Below are positions 47,037-56,769 of a stretch of 64,000 nt of DNA, piece after piece (the stretch's first letter is position 1; the number at the start of each line of letters is the position of its first letter). The stretch comes from Chrysemys picta bellii. Taxonomy: Eukaryota; Chordata; Testudines; Emydidae. The notes under the pieces are model-generated. The model worked only from the letters and a program-made list of their open reading frames with translations, made no database searches and was not told the origin of the DNA. The translations under genes were made by a program, and so were the position numbers. The stretch covers positions 91,992,009 to 92,056,008 of the forward strand of contig NC_088794.1 of assembly GCF_011386835.1 (NCBI RefSeq). The letters are read 5' to 3'.

Positions 47037-47475
47037 GATAGCCTAATTTTGGCAATTAATTGATCTTTGATTATTAACAGGTAAATATTCCCAATGGCCT
47101 GTGATGGGATGTTAGATGGGGTGGGATCTGAGTTACTACAGAGAATTCTTTCCTGGGTGCTGGCTGGTGAGTCTTGCCCACATGCTCAGGGTTTAACTGA
47201 TCGCCATATTTGGGGTTGGGAAGGAATTTTCCTCTAGGGCAGATTGGCGGAGGCCCTGGAGGTTTTTCGCCTTCCTCTGCAGTGTGAGTCACTTGCTGGA
47301 GGATTCTCTGCACCTTGAGGTCTTTAAACCACGATTTGAGGACTTCAGTAACTCAGGCATAGGTTAGGGGTTTGTTACAGGAGTGGGTGGGTGAGATTCT
47401 GTGGCTTGCATTGTGCGGGAGGTCAGACTAAATGATCATAATGGTCCCTTCTGACCTTAAAGTCTATGAGTTTGA

Positions 47476-47990
47476 GTCCTGCCATTCTTATTCCTTTTTT
47501 TCTGTCTGGGATAGAACTCATTTAGGGTGTCAATATTTTAAACTCTATTGGGAGGATCAGCGGATCTGAGATGCAGGATATTGTTATGCTGGAAGGTGTT
47601 AATGGCTGCCATCAACTGGTTCTTTGATCTATAAACAGTTACAGAAGTGGTTGAAACTGCTGGGTGTGCTAACCAGATGCAGGGGACTTCGTGTATTCTC
47701 TGTTTCCCCACTCTGGTTTTCAGATTTTCATTAAAATCAATAGTATTCTGCCCACTGTTGCCTGGAAAGTTTCCTGAAAAATTGGAATAGATTGGATGTG
47801 GTGGTCAAAAATTATCATGTTATAGCCAACAGACAGAAATTCCGCCAAGTTGAGTGTAGAACCTCACTTCACTGGGCCAACCAGTCCACAGCTGCAACCC
47901 TCTATCTGTGTACTATTAGGTCTTCACTGCCAACGTTCACGTGGAGCTGTGGAGAAATCTTCCAGATTAGTTGATTTTCCCCCCCCTTGA
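47476..47990. other. Intron 1 DNA, nothing recognised
   Basis: Unique-looking sequence between the CR1 end and the Penelope-like foldback. The short frame at 47,792-47,974 is not supported. Confidence 0.5.
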
Positions 47991-48010
47991 GAGAAACACA
48001 GATTACTTAA

Positions 48011-48230
48011 AGACAGGTTTCAGAGTAGCAGCCGTGTTAGTCTGTATCCGCAAAAAGAACAGGAGTACTTGTGGCACCTTAGAGACTAACAAATTTATTA
48101 GAGCATAAGCTTCCGTGGACTACAGCCCACTTCTTCAGATGCTCCGAAGAAGTGGGCTGTAGTCCACGAAAGCTTATGCTCTAATAAATTTGTTAGTCTC
48201 TAAGGTGCCACAAGTACTCCTGTTCTTTTT
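48011..48230. mobile_element. Penelope-like foldback element with 13-bp target duplication
   Basis: Bounded by ACAGATTACTTAA at 47,998-48,010 and 48,231-48,243. A lead-in (48,016-48,050, TTTCAGAGTAGCAGCCGTGT and on) is followed by two 85-bp arms (48,052-48,136 and 48,146-48,230) that are reverse complements with one visible mismatch and a 9-bp loop. Each arm holds the hammerhead-like layout also seen at 14,555-14,653. Variable target duplications and inverted partial copies fit Penelope-like retroelements. The family call rests on memory of turtle repeats and the ribozyme-like core. Confidence 0.72.
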
Positions 48231-48243
48231 ACAGATTACTTAA

Positions 48244-48960
48244 GAGGCTTGTCCAAGAGCTTGTGATTTTGGACTGTGTTGGTTCAATGTATTTTCCCAA
48301 AAAGCCTAGCCATCAGCATTCCTTAACTGTAAAGGCTGGGAGAACGTGTTCCCCTGTTGGACAATTGACAAATCAAGTAATACAAATAAATAGTAGTACT
48401 AGTAAGGACAGTACATTATAGAGTGTCAAAACATCAATCTTTTTGGAGTTCCTAGGGTTCATGATAAATTACTCAGTCTCTGACTTTTATCTCCAACAGA
48501 ATCGACTCCTCCAATATGTAAAATGGTTATGGATGTAAGAAATGTTATTCTGATTATATGGTCCCAGTTCTGAACCATTAGAAGTTGTTGCACGGTTGTG
48601 TCATGATCAAAAAAGGGCCAATCAGCCAATGAAAATGTATCTTAGGACTACTGGTGTTTACATCATGTTTTGATAACACTTAACCCTTCTCTTATGCTGC
48701 ATGTTTTCAAAGAGCTCTAGAAATATTAGTTATTGTAATACTGTTTATTTTAGGAACTGGTAAAATTGGCCTATGCTTCAAATGTTGGAAAGTGCATGCT
48801 CAATGTAAACAAGCAAAGAAATGGTTTCTTTACGGAAAGCTTCCATGGGAGATAAATTAGAATAAAAACTGTATGATAAAAATTGAGCTATCCTCTTCTA
48901 GCTTAGTAGATAACAATACACCGAAACATAGCTTCCTGGCCAGTAAGACTTTTTTTTTTT
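48244..48960. other. Intron 1 DNA, nothing recognised
   Basis: AT-rich sequence up to a poly-T tract (48,950-48,964) at the edge of the hAT cluster. Confidence 0.5.
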
Positions 48961-48965
48961 TTTTT

Positions 48966-49570
48966 ATGGCGATTAATTGCAGTTAACTCACATGATTAAC
49001 TCAAAAAATGCATCATGATTAATCGTACTGTTAAACAATAGAATACCAATTGAAATGTATTAAATATTTTTGGATGTTCTTCTACATTTTCAAAAATATT
49101 GATTTCTGTTACAACACAGAATACAAAGTGTAAGTGCTCACTTTATATTTTTTTATTACAAATATTTGCACTGTAAAAATGATAAAATAGTATTTTTCAG
49201 TTCACCTCATACAAGTACTGTAGTGCAATCTCTTTATCGTGAAAGTGCAACTTACAAATGTAGATTTTTGTTTTGTTACATAACTATGTAAAACTTCAGA
49301 GCCTACAAGTCCACTCAGTCCTGCTTCTTGTTCAGCCAATTGTTAAGACAAACAAGTTTGTTTTACATTGACGGGAGATACTGCTGCCTGCTTCTTATTT
49401 ACAATGTCCCCTGAAAATGAGAATGGGCATTCGCATGTCACTTTTGTAGCCAGCATTTCAAGGTATTTACGTGTCAGATATGCTAAAAATTTGTTTGCCC
49501 CTTCATGCTTCGGCCACCATTCCAGAAGACATACTTCCATGCTGATCATGCTCATTAAAAAAATAATGCA
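48966..49570 (-). mobile_element. hAT transposon 3' end, inverted copy A
   Basis: Starts with a terminal segment GATTAATTGCAGTTAACTCA and proceeds through TAATCGTACTGTTAAACAAT to a coding part on the minus strand at 49,343-49,555. That frame reads LEWWPKHEGANKFLAYLTRKYLEML then GDIVNKKQAAVSP, the hAT-family C-terminal dimerization region. It is the mirror image of copy B (49,596-51,047), so the two lie head to head. Its frame is open over 70 codons but lacks everything upstream. Confidence 0.75.
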
Positions 49571-49595
49571 TTAATTAAATTTGTGACTTAACTCC

Positions 49596-50161
49596 TTGGG
49601 GGAGAATTGTATGCCTCCTGCTTTGTTTTACCCAGCACATGTTTGTTTTAAGAACACTTTCACAGCAGATTTGATACAACGCAAAGAAGCTACCAATCTG
49701 AGATTTCTAAAAATAGTTACCGCACTCAACCCAAGGTTTAAGACTCTGAAGTGCCTTCCAAAATCTGAGAGGGATGAAGTGTGGAGCTTGCTTTCAGAAG
49801 TCTTAAAAGAGCAACACTCCGATGTGGAAAGTACAGAACCTGAGCCATCAAAAAAGAAAATCAACCTTCTGCTGGTGGCATCTGACTTGGATGATGAAAA
49901 TGAACATGCGTCAATCCGCTCTGCTTTGGATCATTATCAAGCAGAATCTGTCATCAGCAAGGACGCATGTCCTCTGGAATGGTAGTTGAAGCATGAAGGG
50001 ACATATGAATCTTTAGCGCATCTGGCATGTAAATATCTTGCGACACTGGCTACAACAGTGCCATGCAAACGCCTGTTCTCACTTTTAAGTGACATTGTAA
50101 ACAAGAAGTGGGCAGCATTATTTCCTGCAAATTGTAACCAAACTTGTTTATCTGAGTGATT
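49596..50161 (+). pseudogene. hAT transposase C-terminal part
   Basis: The reading frame includes FKTLKCLPKSERDEVWSLL, then SKKKINLLLVASDLDDENEH, then CPLEW followed by a TAG where related copies have Trp (W). After the stop the frame continues LKHEGTYESLAHLACKYLAT, TVPCKRLFSLLSDIVNKKWAALFPAN. That is the hAT dimerization domain, with the motif usually read as PCERLFS...DIVNKKRAAL. The N-terminal zinc finger (BED) and the DDE core are absent. It is inactive. Confidence 0.82.
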
Positions 50162-50260
50162 GGCTGAAGTAGGACTGAGTGGACTTGTAGGCTCTAAAGT
50201 TTTACATGGTTTTATTTTTGAATGCAGGTTTTTTTTTTTTTTTCTTGTACATAATTCTAC

Positions 50261-50931
50261 AAGGACTTAGGGGTTACAGTGGACGAGAAGCTGGATATGA
50301 GTCAACAGTGTCCCGTTGTTGCCAAGAAGGCTAACAGCATTTTGGGCTGTATAAGTAGGGGCATTGCCAGCAGATCGAGGGATGTGATCACTCCCCTCTA
50401 TTCGACATTGGTGAGGCCTCATCTGGAGTACTGTGTCCAGTTTTGGGCCCCACACTACAAGAAGGATGTGGAAAAATTGGAAAGAGTCCAGCGGAGGGCA
50501 ACAAAAATGATTAGGGGGCTGGAGCACATGACTTATGAGAGGCTGAGGGAACTGGAATTGTTTAGTCTGCAGAAGAGAAGAATGAGGGTGGATTTAATAG
50601 TTGCTTTCAACTACCTGAAAGGGGGTTCCAAAGAAGATGGATCTAGACTGTTCTCAGTGGTTAGCAGATGATAGAACAAGGAGTAAGGTCTCAAGTTGTA
50701 GTGGGGGAGGTTTAGGTTGGATATTAAGAAAAACTTTTTCACTAGGAGGGTGGCGAAGCATTGGAATGGGTTACCTAGGGAGGTGGTGGAATCTCCTTCC
50801 TTAGAGGTTTTTAAGGTCAGGCTTGACAAAGCCCTGGCTGGGATGACTTAGTTGGGAATTGGCCCTGCTTTGAGCAGGGGTTTGGACTAGATGACCTCCT
50901 GAGGTCCCTTCCAACCCTAATATTCTATGAT
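50261..50931 (+). mobile_element. CR1 LINE 3' end nested in hAT copy B
   Basis: Starts AAGGACTTAGGGGTTACAGT and ends ATTCTATGATT. The frame at 50,279-50,671 holds [38 protein letters not shown] and [19 protein letters not shown], then stops at a one-base insertion near 50,664. Comparison with the uninterrupted hAT at 53,065-53,084 (CATAATTCTACATTTGTAAG) shows that CR1 entered between CATAATTCTAC and (A)TTTGTAAG without a target duplication. Confidence 0.93.
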
Positions 50932-51047
50932 TTGTAAGTTCAACTTTCATGATAAAGAGATTGCACTACAGTACTTGTATTAGGTGAATTGAAAAATACA
51001 ATTTCTTGTTTTTTACAGTGCAGATATTTGTAACAAAAAATAGGGCT

Positions 51048-52960
51048 GTCAATTAACTGCCTTTAACATCTGCGATTAATGCACAGCACAATTAATGCGT
51101 TAATTTTTTTAATGTGCGTTAATCACAGACCTATGGGCCGGAGGGCTGCATGAGCTGCTCCGAAAAACCTATCTGGTCAGGTGCAGTAACACAAGCCGCC
51201 ACCAGAGGACAGGAAGAGGAGGCTACAGAAAGTAAGTCAGTTCTCATCCCTGCATTTTCAAAGTTAAAACAAGATGGCCAGGGGCTCGCCGGAGCAGGGC
51301 CCCCCATTGCAGATCTCACCCAAACCGCCCTCCCTGTGTTGCCCACAGCTGGGGATGAACACCGTGCCGCCCTCAGCTGGGGCTGACCTCTCCCCCTGTG
51401 CTACCTAGGACTGGGACTGACTAGGGTTACCATATCTATTAAATAAAAAAAGAGGACCCTCCATGGGCCCTGGCCCCGCCCATTTCCCCAACCCCAGTCC
51501 CGCCCCAACTCCGCCCCTTCCCCGCCCTAACTCCGCTCCCTCCCACTCCCAGCCACGCGGAAAGGGCTGCCCCAGGCTACCGGCTTCACGGTTTGCCGGG
51601 CAGCCCCCAAACCCTGCGCCCCCGGCCGGCGCTTCCCCAGCACAGCTGGAGCCCGGGAGGGGAAGCGCCCAGCCGGGGGCGCAGGGTCTGGAGGCTGCCC
51701 GGCAAACCGTGAAGCCGGTAGCGCTTGGGCTTCGGGCAGCCCCCTTGCCTCCGGACCCTGCGCCCCCAGCCGGGCACTTCCCGTCCCGGACTCCGGCGGC
51801 GCAGGGTCCGGAGGCAAGGGGGCTGCCCGAAGCCCAAGCGCTACCGGCTTCGGGCAGCCCCCATGCCCGGCTCTTAAACAGAGCCGAAGAGTCAGGGGAG
51901 GAGCAGAGCCGCCATTTTCCCGGACATGTTCGGCTTTTTGGCAATTCCCCCCGGACGGGGGTTTGAGCGCCGAAAAGCCGGACATGTCCGGGGAAAAAGA
52001 GGACGTATGGTAACCCTAGGACTGACTCCCATCCCAACTCAGGGGTAGACTCCCACCCCCGAGCCCCCTGTCTCCCGCAGCTGGGGCTGACCCCTCCCTC
52101 CTGTGCCACCCAGGGCTGGGGCTAAGCCTCCTGTGCCATCCGCAGCTGGGGCTGACCCCAAGCCCCATGCTGCCTGCAGCTGGGGTTGAACCTGCCCCCC
52201 CTCAGCTCCACACTGCCCATGGCTGGGGCTCAATCCTCACCCCCCCCCCCCCCCAGTCCTGTGCTGCCCACAGCGGAGGCTGATCTCCCCGCCCCCGAGC
52301 TCCATGCCTCCCTGGCTGAGGCCGATTTCCCCCCCTCTCCCCAGCTCTGCTCTGCCCAGGGGTCAGCTCTGAAGCCATCACTGCCCACCAGGAACAAATT
52401 TCTCCACTTTCCTGCTAGCGGGCATTGCTGCCTTCAGCTGATTCCCAGGCAGCAGCCACCTCTCTCCACTTTGCTCTGCCTTGCAGCCGGGACAAATGCC
52501 CAGTTTTGGCAAAGAAGTAGGGACGGCCGGGACAGAGCTGAAAAAGGGGACTATCCTAGCCAAAACGGGAAGTATCGGCACCCTAGCCAACTCGGGCCCT
52601 ATTGTTTCCAGCCGGCCCCTCACTCCCGGGACCAACCCCTCTGCGTTGTGCCCCATTGCCCCTAGCTGACCGCTCACTCCGGGAGTACCCCATAAAGAAC
52701 ATGGCCTGGCGAGCTCAACCTCCGTGCACCAGCCTCTCCTCCCATGCAATAGGAGTCCCTGAGGTAAAATCCACCCTCCCTTGCAAAAAAGGGCTCACTC
52801 AGCTGAAGGGAGCCCACCTAGCTCAATAAAAGGAGGCAAGCCTGTGAGCCCAGTACCAGAAACCATCCTTCCAGAAGCAGCAGCAAGACACCTTCGTCAC
52901 CCTCCTCCTGCACAAGTCATTGCTTACTTCTCCCTTCCCTGTCCTCCCCCAACACTGAAT
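51048..52960. mobile_element. GC-rich insert in the hAT cluster with tandem repeats
   Basis: Begins TAGGGCTGTCAATTAACTGC, a hAT-type terminus like that of the surrounding family, and ends where hAT 3' sequence resumes near 52,960. The interior is GC-rich and has degenerate tandem units of about 40-60 bp built on GCAGCTGGGGCTGACC (51,340-51,420 and 52,030-52,320). A 597-bp hAT element (51,422-52,018) is nested in these repeats. Frames of up to 234 codons here, on both strands, come from GC-rich repeat DNA and are not genes. A poly-C run lies at 52,238-52,254. Confidence 0.5.
51422..52018. mobile_element. hAT-type element with long internal palindromes
   Basis: Ends TAGGGTTACCATA and its complement TATGGTAACCCTA are flanked by an exact 8-bp duplication GGACTGAC (51,414-51,421 and 52,019-52,026). 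Inside, two 53-bp arms (51,711-51,763 and 51,799-51,851) are perfect reverse complements around a 35-bp spacer. A second imperfect inverted repeat (about 51,576-51,640 against 51,658-51,722) overlaps the first. No transposase is encoded. Confidence 0.92.
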
Positions 52961-53345
52961 GCTTATTTGTCTGAGTGATTGGCTGAACAAGAAGTAGGAC
53001 TGAGTGGACTTGTAGGCTCTAAAGTTTTACATTGTTTTATTAAGTGCAGTTATTATTTTTTTAACATAATTCTACATTTGTAAGCCCAACTTTCATGATA
53101 AAGAGATTGCACTACAGTACTTCAGTGAGGTGAACTGAAGTTGCTTTTTTGCAGTACAGATGTTTATAATAAAAAATATAAATTGAGCACTGTACACTTT
53201 GTATTTTGTGTTGTAATTGAAATCAATATATTTGAAAATGTAGAAAACATCCAAAAATATTTAAATGGTATTTTATTATTGTTTAACAGTGCAATTAAGC
53301 ACAATACATTTTTTTAATTGTGATAAACAATTGTAATCACTTGAG
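52960..53345 (+). mobile_element. hAT transposon 3' end, copy C, uninterrupted
   Basis: Contains TTGTCTGAGTGATTGGCTGA, GGACTTGTAGGCTCTAAAGT, CATAATTCTACATTTGTAAG and GATTGCACTACAGTACTT, and ends at GAGAGCCCTA. It is the same 3' non-coding part as copies A and B. It probably is the right end of one element that the GC-rich insert split. Confidence 0.75.
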
Positions 53346-53537
53346 AGCCCTAATTTTTGTTTTGTTTTGCTCTTTAGGTGGATTTTTGGGATTAATAAGT
53401 AATCACACTAGTTTGCTTGATTTGGAAGTAACTCTTGGTTGTAAGTAAATCCAGATTCAGTTGTTTTGGTTTTTTTTATATTTATGAGCAAGCAATTGAC
53501 TCTGTCAAGCAGTACTCAGAACCTGAATTCTTTAGAA

Positions 53538-53999
53538 CAGCAGTTCTCAACCTGGGGGAAGGCGTAAATCAAAGTTTCTAAGAGATTGTGGCAAGCCTTC
53601 TCACTCACTCTAATTTGGTCTGGCCACCACTCTGTCATGACCAAGGTGGAGAGGCCGAGCTAAATTTGAGTGAGAGGCATTGGTGCTTGGAGTCACAACA
53701 CCAACTATCACTCTTTGATGCTGAAATTGAGAAATAGTGCCCTGAAAACTTTTTGGATATTAAGGTATGTGCTTTTAAATCCTAGCCTGTGCACAGTTAG
53801 ACAGCAAGATCAAAGGACTAATTTATTTAAAGTAGAATCCCCTGTATTGGAATCAATGTATTAATGGCTCCAGTTCCAGCTAGATTACGGGGGAAAGTCC
53901 CGTTTTGTAAGGGGGAGAGAGGGACTCCAAGGTTGTTGTTTTGTGTGTGTCTTTTTAAAGGTTGGGGGGCATGATTCTAAAAAGGGTTGAGAATTCCTG
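53538..53999. mobile_element. hAT-type element with CTTTAGAA target duplication
   Basis: Ends CAGCAGTTCTCAACC and GGTTGAGAATTCCTG are inverted repeats with one mismatch. The flanks carry an exact 8-bp duplication CTTTAGAA (53,530-53,537 and 54,000-54,007). The interior has no coding capacity; the frame at 53,670-53,864 is not supported. Confidence 0.9.
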
Positions 54000-54007
54000 C
54001 TTTAGAA

Positions 54008-54014
54008 GGATTCC

Positions 54015-54045
<31 letters not shown>

Positions 54046-54726
54046 GTGGTTTTTTTTGGGGGGGGGGGGGACATTTTGTTGCTGAATTCTATTTCAATCT
54101 GGAAATTGTGTGGTGGCTTCAAGTGTATGTTGTGCTTTCTTGTTTATTTTTTTTTAAATTAGTGTTGTTTTGATACTAAATTCAATGTATTTAACTTTGT
54201 CCTCAAACTGTGAAAGTGCGACAGACTCTTGTAGTGACAACATAACTGTAATGCAGAAGTTGCCAAAAGGGAAGCTGGAGGTTTTGGCAGCTGAATAGGA
54301 GACAGTTGGAGCTTTTTGCACCCGTGAGCTTGAGGAAGGAAGACACAAGATTGCATTAATTATGTTTTGTTCTCATTTGGAAGGTTTTCTTCACAACCAT
54401 TAGGGCTTGTAATTCAGGGTTAAAATATAAGACTAAAATCAGGACCACTGTGATGATGATATAATAAAGATGTATATCCTACCTTTTGGAATGACTAATG
54501 CAATTCTGGTTACAAAAGGTGGATGGAAATCTTGAGTCCTTATGCACATTGCATTTTTGTACAAATTCATGTATTCCCAAGTTAAATTTATTCTGCAGTC
54601 TAAATAGTGTGTTAGAGGAAAGTTGTTGTTCATTGCATAGTCATATGTTGCATTGCATTTGGCTCATTCACTTACAAGATTTATCAGGTCATCTTATACT
54701 TCAAGAGAATTTTAATACTGAACAGT
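54008..54726. other. Intron 1 DNA with a (GT)n and poly-G tract
   Basis: A (GT)n microsatellite lies at about 54,018-54,045, followed by a T run and a G run to 54,070. The rest is unrecognised. Confidence 0.6.
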
Positions 54727-54734
54727 GTTATTAC

Positions 54735-55231
54735 TAGGGCCCTACCAAATTCACAGTCCATTTCGGTCAGTTTCCCGGTCATAGGATTTTAAAAATTGTT
54801 AATTTCATGATTTCAGCTATTGAAATCTGAAATTTCATGGTGTTGTAATTGTAGGGGTCCTGACCCAAAAAGAAGTTGTGGGGTGGTCGCAAGGTTATTG
54901 TAGGGGGGGTTGAAGTATTGCTACCCTTAGTTCTGCGCTGCTGCTGGTGGGGTGCTACCTTCAGAGCTGGGTGCCTGACCAAAAGCCGCCACTCTCCGAC
55001 CACCCAGCTTTGAATGCAGTGCAGAAGTAAGAGTGGCAATACCACGACCCCCTTAAAATAACCTTCAAACCCCCTGTCCCCCACAACTCTTTTGGGTCAG
55101 GACCCCCAGTTTGAGAAACGCTGGTCTCCCCTGTGAAATCTGGTCTTTTGTGTGATTTTACTCTATACTATACAGATTTCACAGTGTGTGAGGTGTTTGT
55201 TTTTCATGGCCATGAATTTGGTAGGGCCCTA
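54735..55231. mobile_element. hAT-type element with GTTATTAC target duplication
   Basis: Ends TAGGGCCCTACCAAATTCA and TGAATTTGGTAGGGCCCTA are exact inverted repeats. The flanks carry an exact 8-bp duplication GTTATTAC (54,727-54,734 and 55,232-55,239). Inside are GGGGTCCTGACCCAAAA and CAGTTTGAGAAACGCTGG, also found on a different small hAT family, so this copy may contain a nested, inverted module. No transposase. Confidence 0.93.
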
Positions 55232-55239
55232 GTTATTAC

Positions 55240-55554
55240 TTTATCATTAAATCTGTTGAAAAGAGACCTCTTGCCCATAGAATTAGTCCTATCAAAACAG
55301 TGTTGAGATATTCTATACATGTGGAAAAACTTCTATTGCTGTTGGCCATAAAATAGACATCTTAATACCATTGTATTTGACAGATCAGGAGTAACACCAA
55401 ATGTATCTGCAGCAATATAAAGGTGTACCATGTACAGCTCTATGGCTGTACGTATTGGTGGTGTTGCATTTGATGCAAATTAATGATGCTGCATTAAATG
55501 CAGTCAGGATCCAGAGTGTGAACAGAGTTCAGCACTCAGAAAGGTTCATTGTCA
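55240..55554. other. Intron 1 DNA, nothing recognised
   Basis: No exon or named repeat seen. Confidence 0.5.
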
Positions 55555-55904
55555 TTAAGGCTAAGATTTTTGTCATGGTTATTTTTAGTAAAAGTCACGC
55601 AGCAGGGTGCCTGGGGGGGAGCAGGGGGAGCGGCCGCTCCCCTGAGCACTCACTCGGCTTTTTCCAGCACGTCCGGGTGTTCGGGCTCCGCTGCCAGCAT
55701 CTTGCATTGGCAGCTCCTGCTCCCCCCACCCTCGTTTTGTGGCGGCCGAGTGACGCTCCTCCCTGTGCCCGCTGGGGGGCGCCTGCTACCTTGCGGCTCC
55801 AGCACGGGTTTCCCACAGGCAGCTCCAGGTCTTCGCTGGTGGGTAATTCGGCGCGACGGGTTCTTTGTGACTTCCATGACCTCGTGACATAAATGTAGCC
55901 TTAA
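55555..55904. mobile_element. DNA transposon remnant with GC-rich core
   Basis: Left end TTAAGGCTAAGATTTTTGTC and right end, read on the minus strand, TTAAGGCTACATTTATGTCA form imperfect inverted repeats. The core is GC-rich (NotI-like GCGGCCGC at 55,631-55,638). The 163- and 112-codon frames that overlap it come from composition. The target duplication is not clear. Confidence 0.6.
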
Positions 55905-56390
55905 TTATCATACATGTGATAAATTGTAATTGAAATATGGTATTCAGTCAGGATTGGTAGCAGTATTGATATAAAACTGTAAAACTGCTTGCTTCATAAC
56001 ACCTTAATTTCACAGTTTAGTAATTTTAGGCTGACATGGTTGGTGTCTGTCCAGTAGTAATTTTTATTTGCAAGTTTGAGCAAAATACTTACTGCTATTT
56101 TGGGGTTATCGGGACAGTGAATGGAATACTTTCCCCATTGTAAAGAAATTTGAACTACGCCTTTTTGAACAGGGCAGACAGCAAAACTGAAGCCTCAAAC
56201 TGGGCATGGGCATGTTACGTAGTAAGGATAATTTACTTTGCTTCGTGTGTTGAAGGGGGAAGAATAAAGATTAAAGTTAATGAAAAATCACTGAGACTGC
56301 TCAGTGGGCATCTAATTTGAGAAGAATTTAATGGAGCGCTGCCCCTTTTATGACATTATTACAAGTTTTCTCTGCCCAGCCCTGACCTGT
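55905..56390. other. Intron 1 DNA, nothing recognised
   Basis: AT-rich sequence without recognised features. Confidence 0.5.
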
Positions 56391-56393
56391 TTA

Positions 56394-56769
56394 GTCCTTG
56401 TCTACATTATGGAGCTTTTATTTTAAAAAAAAATCCATTGTTTGTAACATTGGTTAGTAACATTGGAGCTTTAGTACAAATGACTCTCTGGCATCCTTTT
56501 TCAACATAACTTCAGTATGACCTTTTCTAATGGGGGAGTAGAAAATTTACTGGCATTACTCTGTGGGTGTAATACCAGATTAAATCACTGTGTGGGGATA
56601 CTCCTGAATAAAAGTAGCCTTCATTCGTTTTATCTTAATTCACTTGAATTAAATTAAACAAAATTAAGACTACTTTTATTCTGAGTGAGAGCATCCACAC
56701 AGGGACTTAATCCTGTTTAAATTCATACTTTTTGTTAATCCAGACTAATGTTCCAGTGTAGACAAAGCC
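56394..56769. mobile_element. Harbinger-like MITE with TTA target duplication
   Basis: Ends GTCCTTGTCTACATTATGG and, read on the minus strand, GGCTTTGTCTACACTGGAA. The flanks share TTA (56,391-56,393 and 56,770-56,772), the canonical Harbinger duplication. The TTGTCTACA core is the same as in the ends of the 4.08-kb Harbinger element at 32,166-36,245, which may be a related source. No coding capacity. Confidence 0.75.

Larger units (their letters stand above)
43885..47475 (+). mobile_element. CR1 LINE with 5' UTR, ORF1 and endonuclease; reverse transcriptase deleted
   Basis: Order: 5' UTR with two copies of a segment starting GGCACAGGAGCCAGCAAACA (43,912 and 44,131, 219 bp apart), ORF1 (44,335-45,458), ORF2 endonuclease (45,476-46,657), a linker ending PDNLHPRILKEL at about 47,000-47,036, then directly a CR1 3' UTR ending CTTCTGACCTTAAAGTCTATG near 47,470. 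The body of the reverse transcriptase is missing, which in CR1 should follow that linker. Most CR1 copies lose the 5' part. Keeping both ends but losing RT is unusual. Confidence 0.85.
49596..51047 (+). mobile_element. hAT transposon 3' half, copy B, interrupted by CR1
   Basis: Coding part 49,596-50,161 is followed by the 3' non-coding part (GGACTTGTAGGCTCTAAAGT, then GATTGCACTACAGTACTTGT). It is split by CR1 at 50,261-50,931. The sequence then stops at 51,047, where another terminus TAGGGCTGTCAATTAACTGC begins. A third copy of the same 3' part is at 52,960-53,345. Confidence 0.75.

Noticed and set aside
51405..52109. A 234-codon frame on the minus strand and a 167-codon frame on the plus strand
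   Set aside because: Both lie across a hAT element with long palindromes and tandem repeats. Symmetry and GC content explain the open frames.
54017..54045. (GT)n tract as a functional Z-DNA element
   Set aside because: It is an ordinary dinucleotide microsatellite in an intron, with nothing around it that suggests a function.
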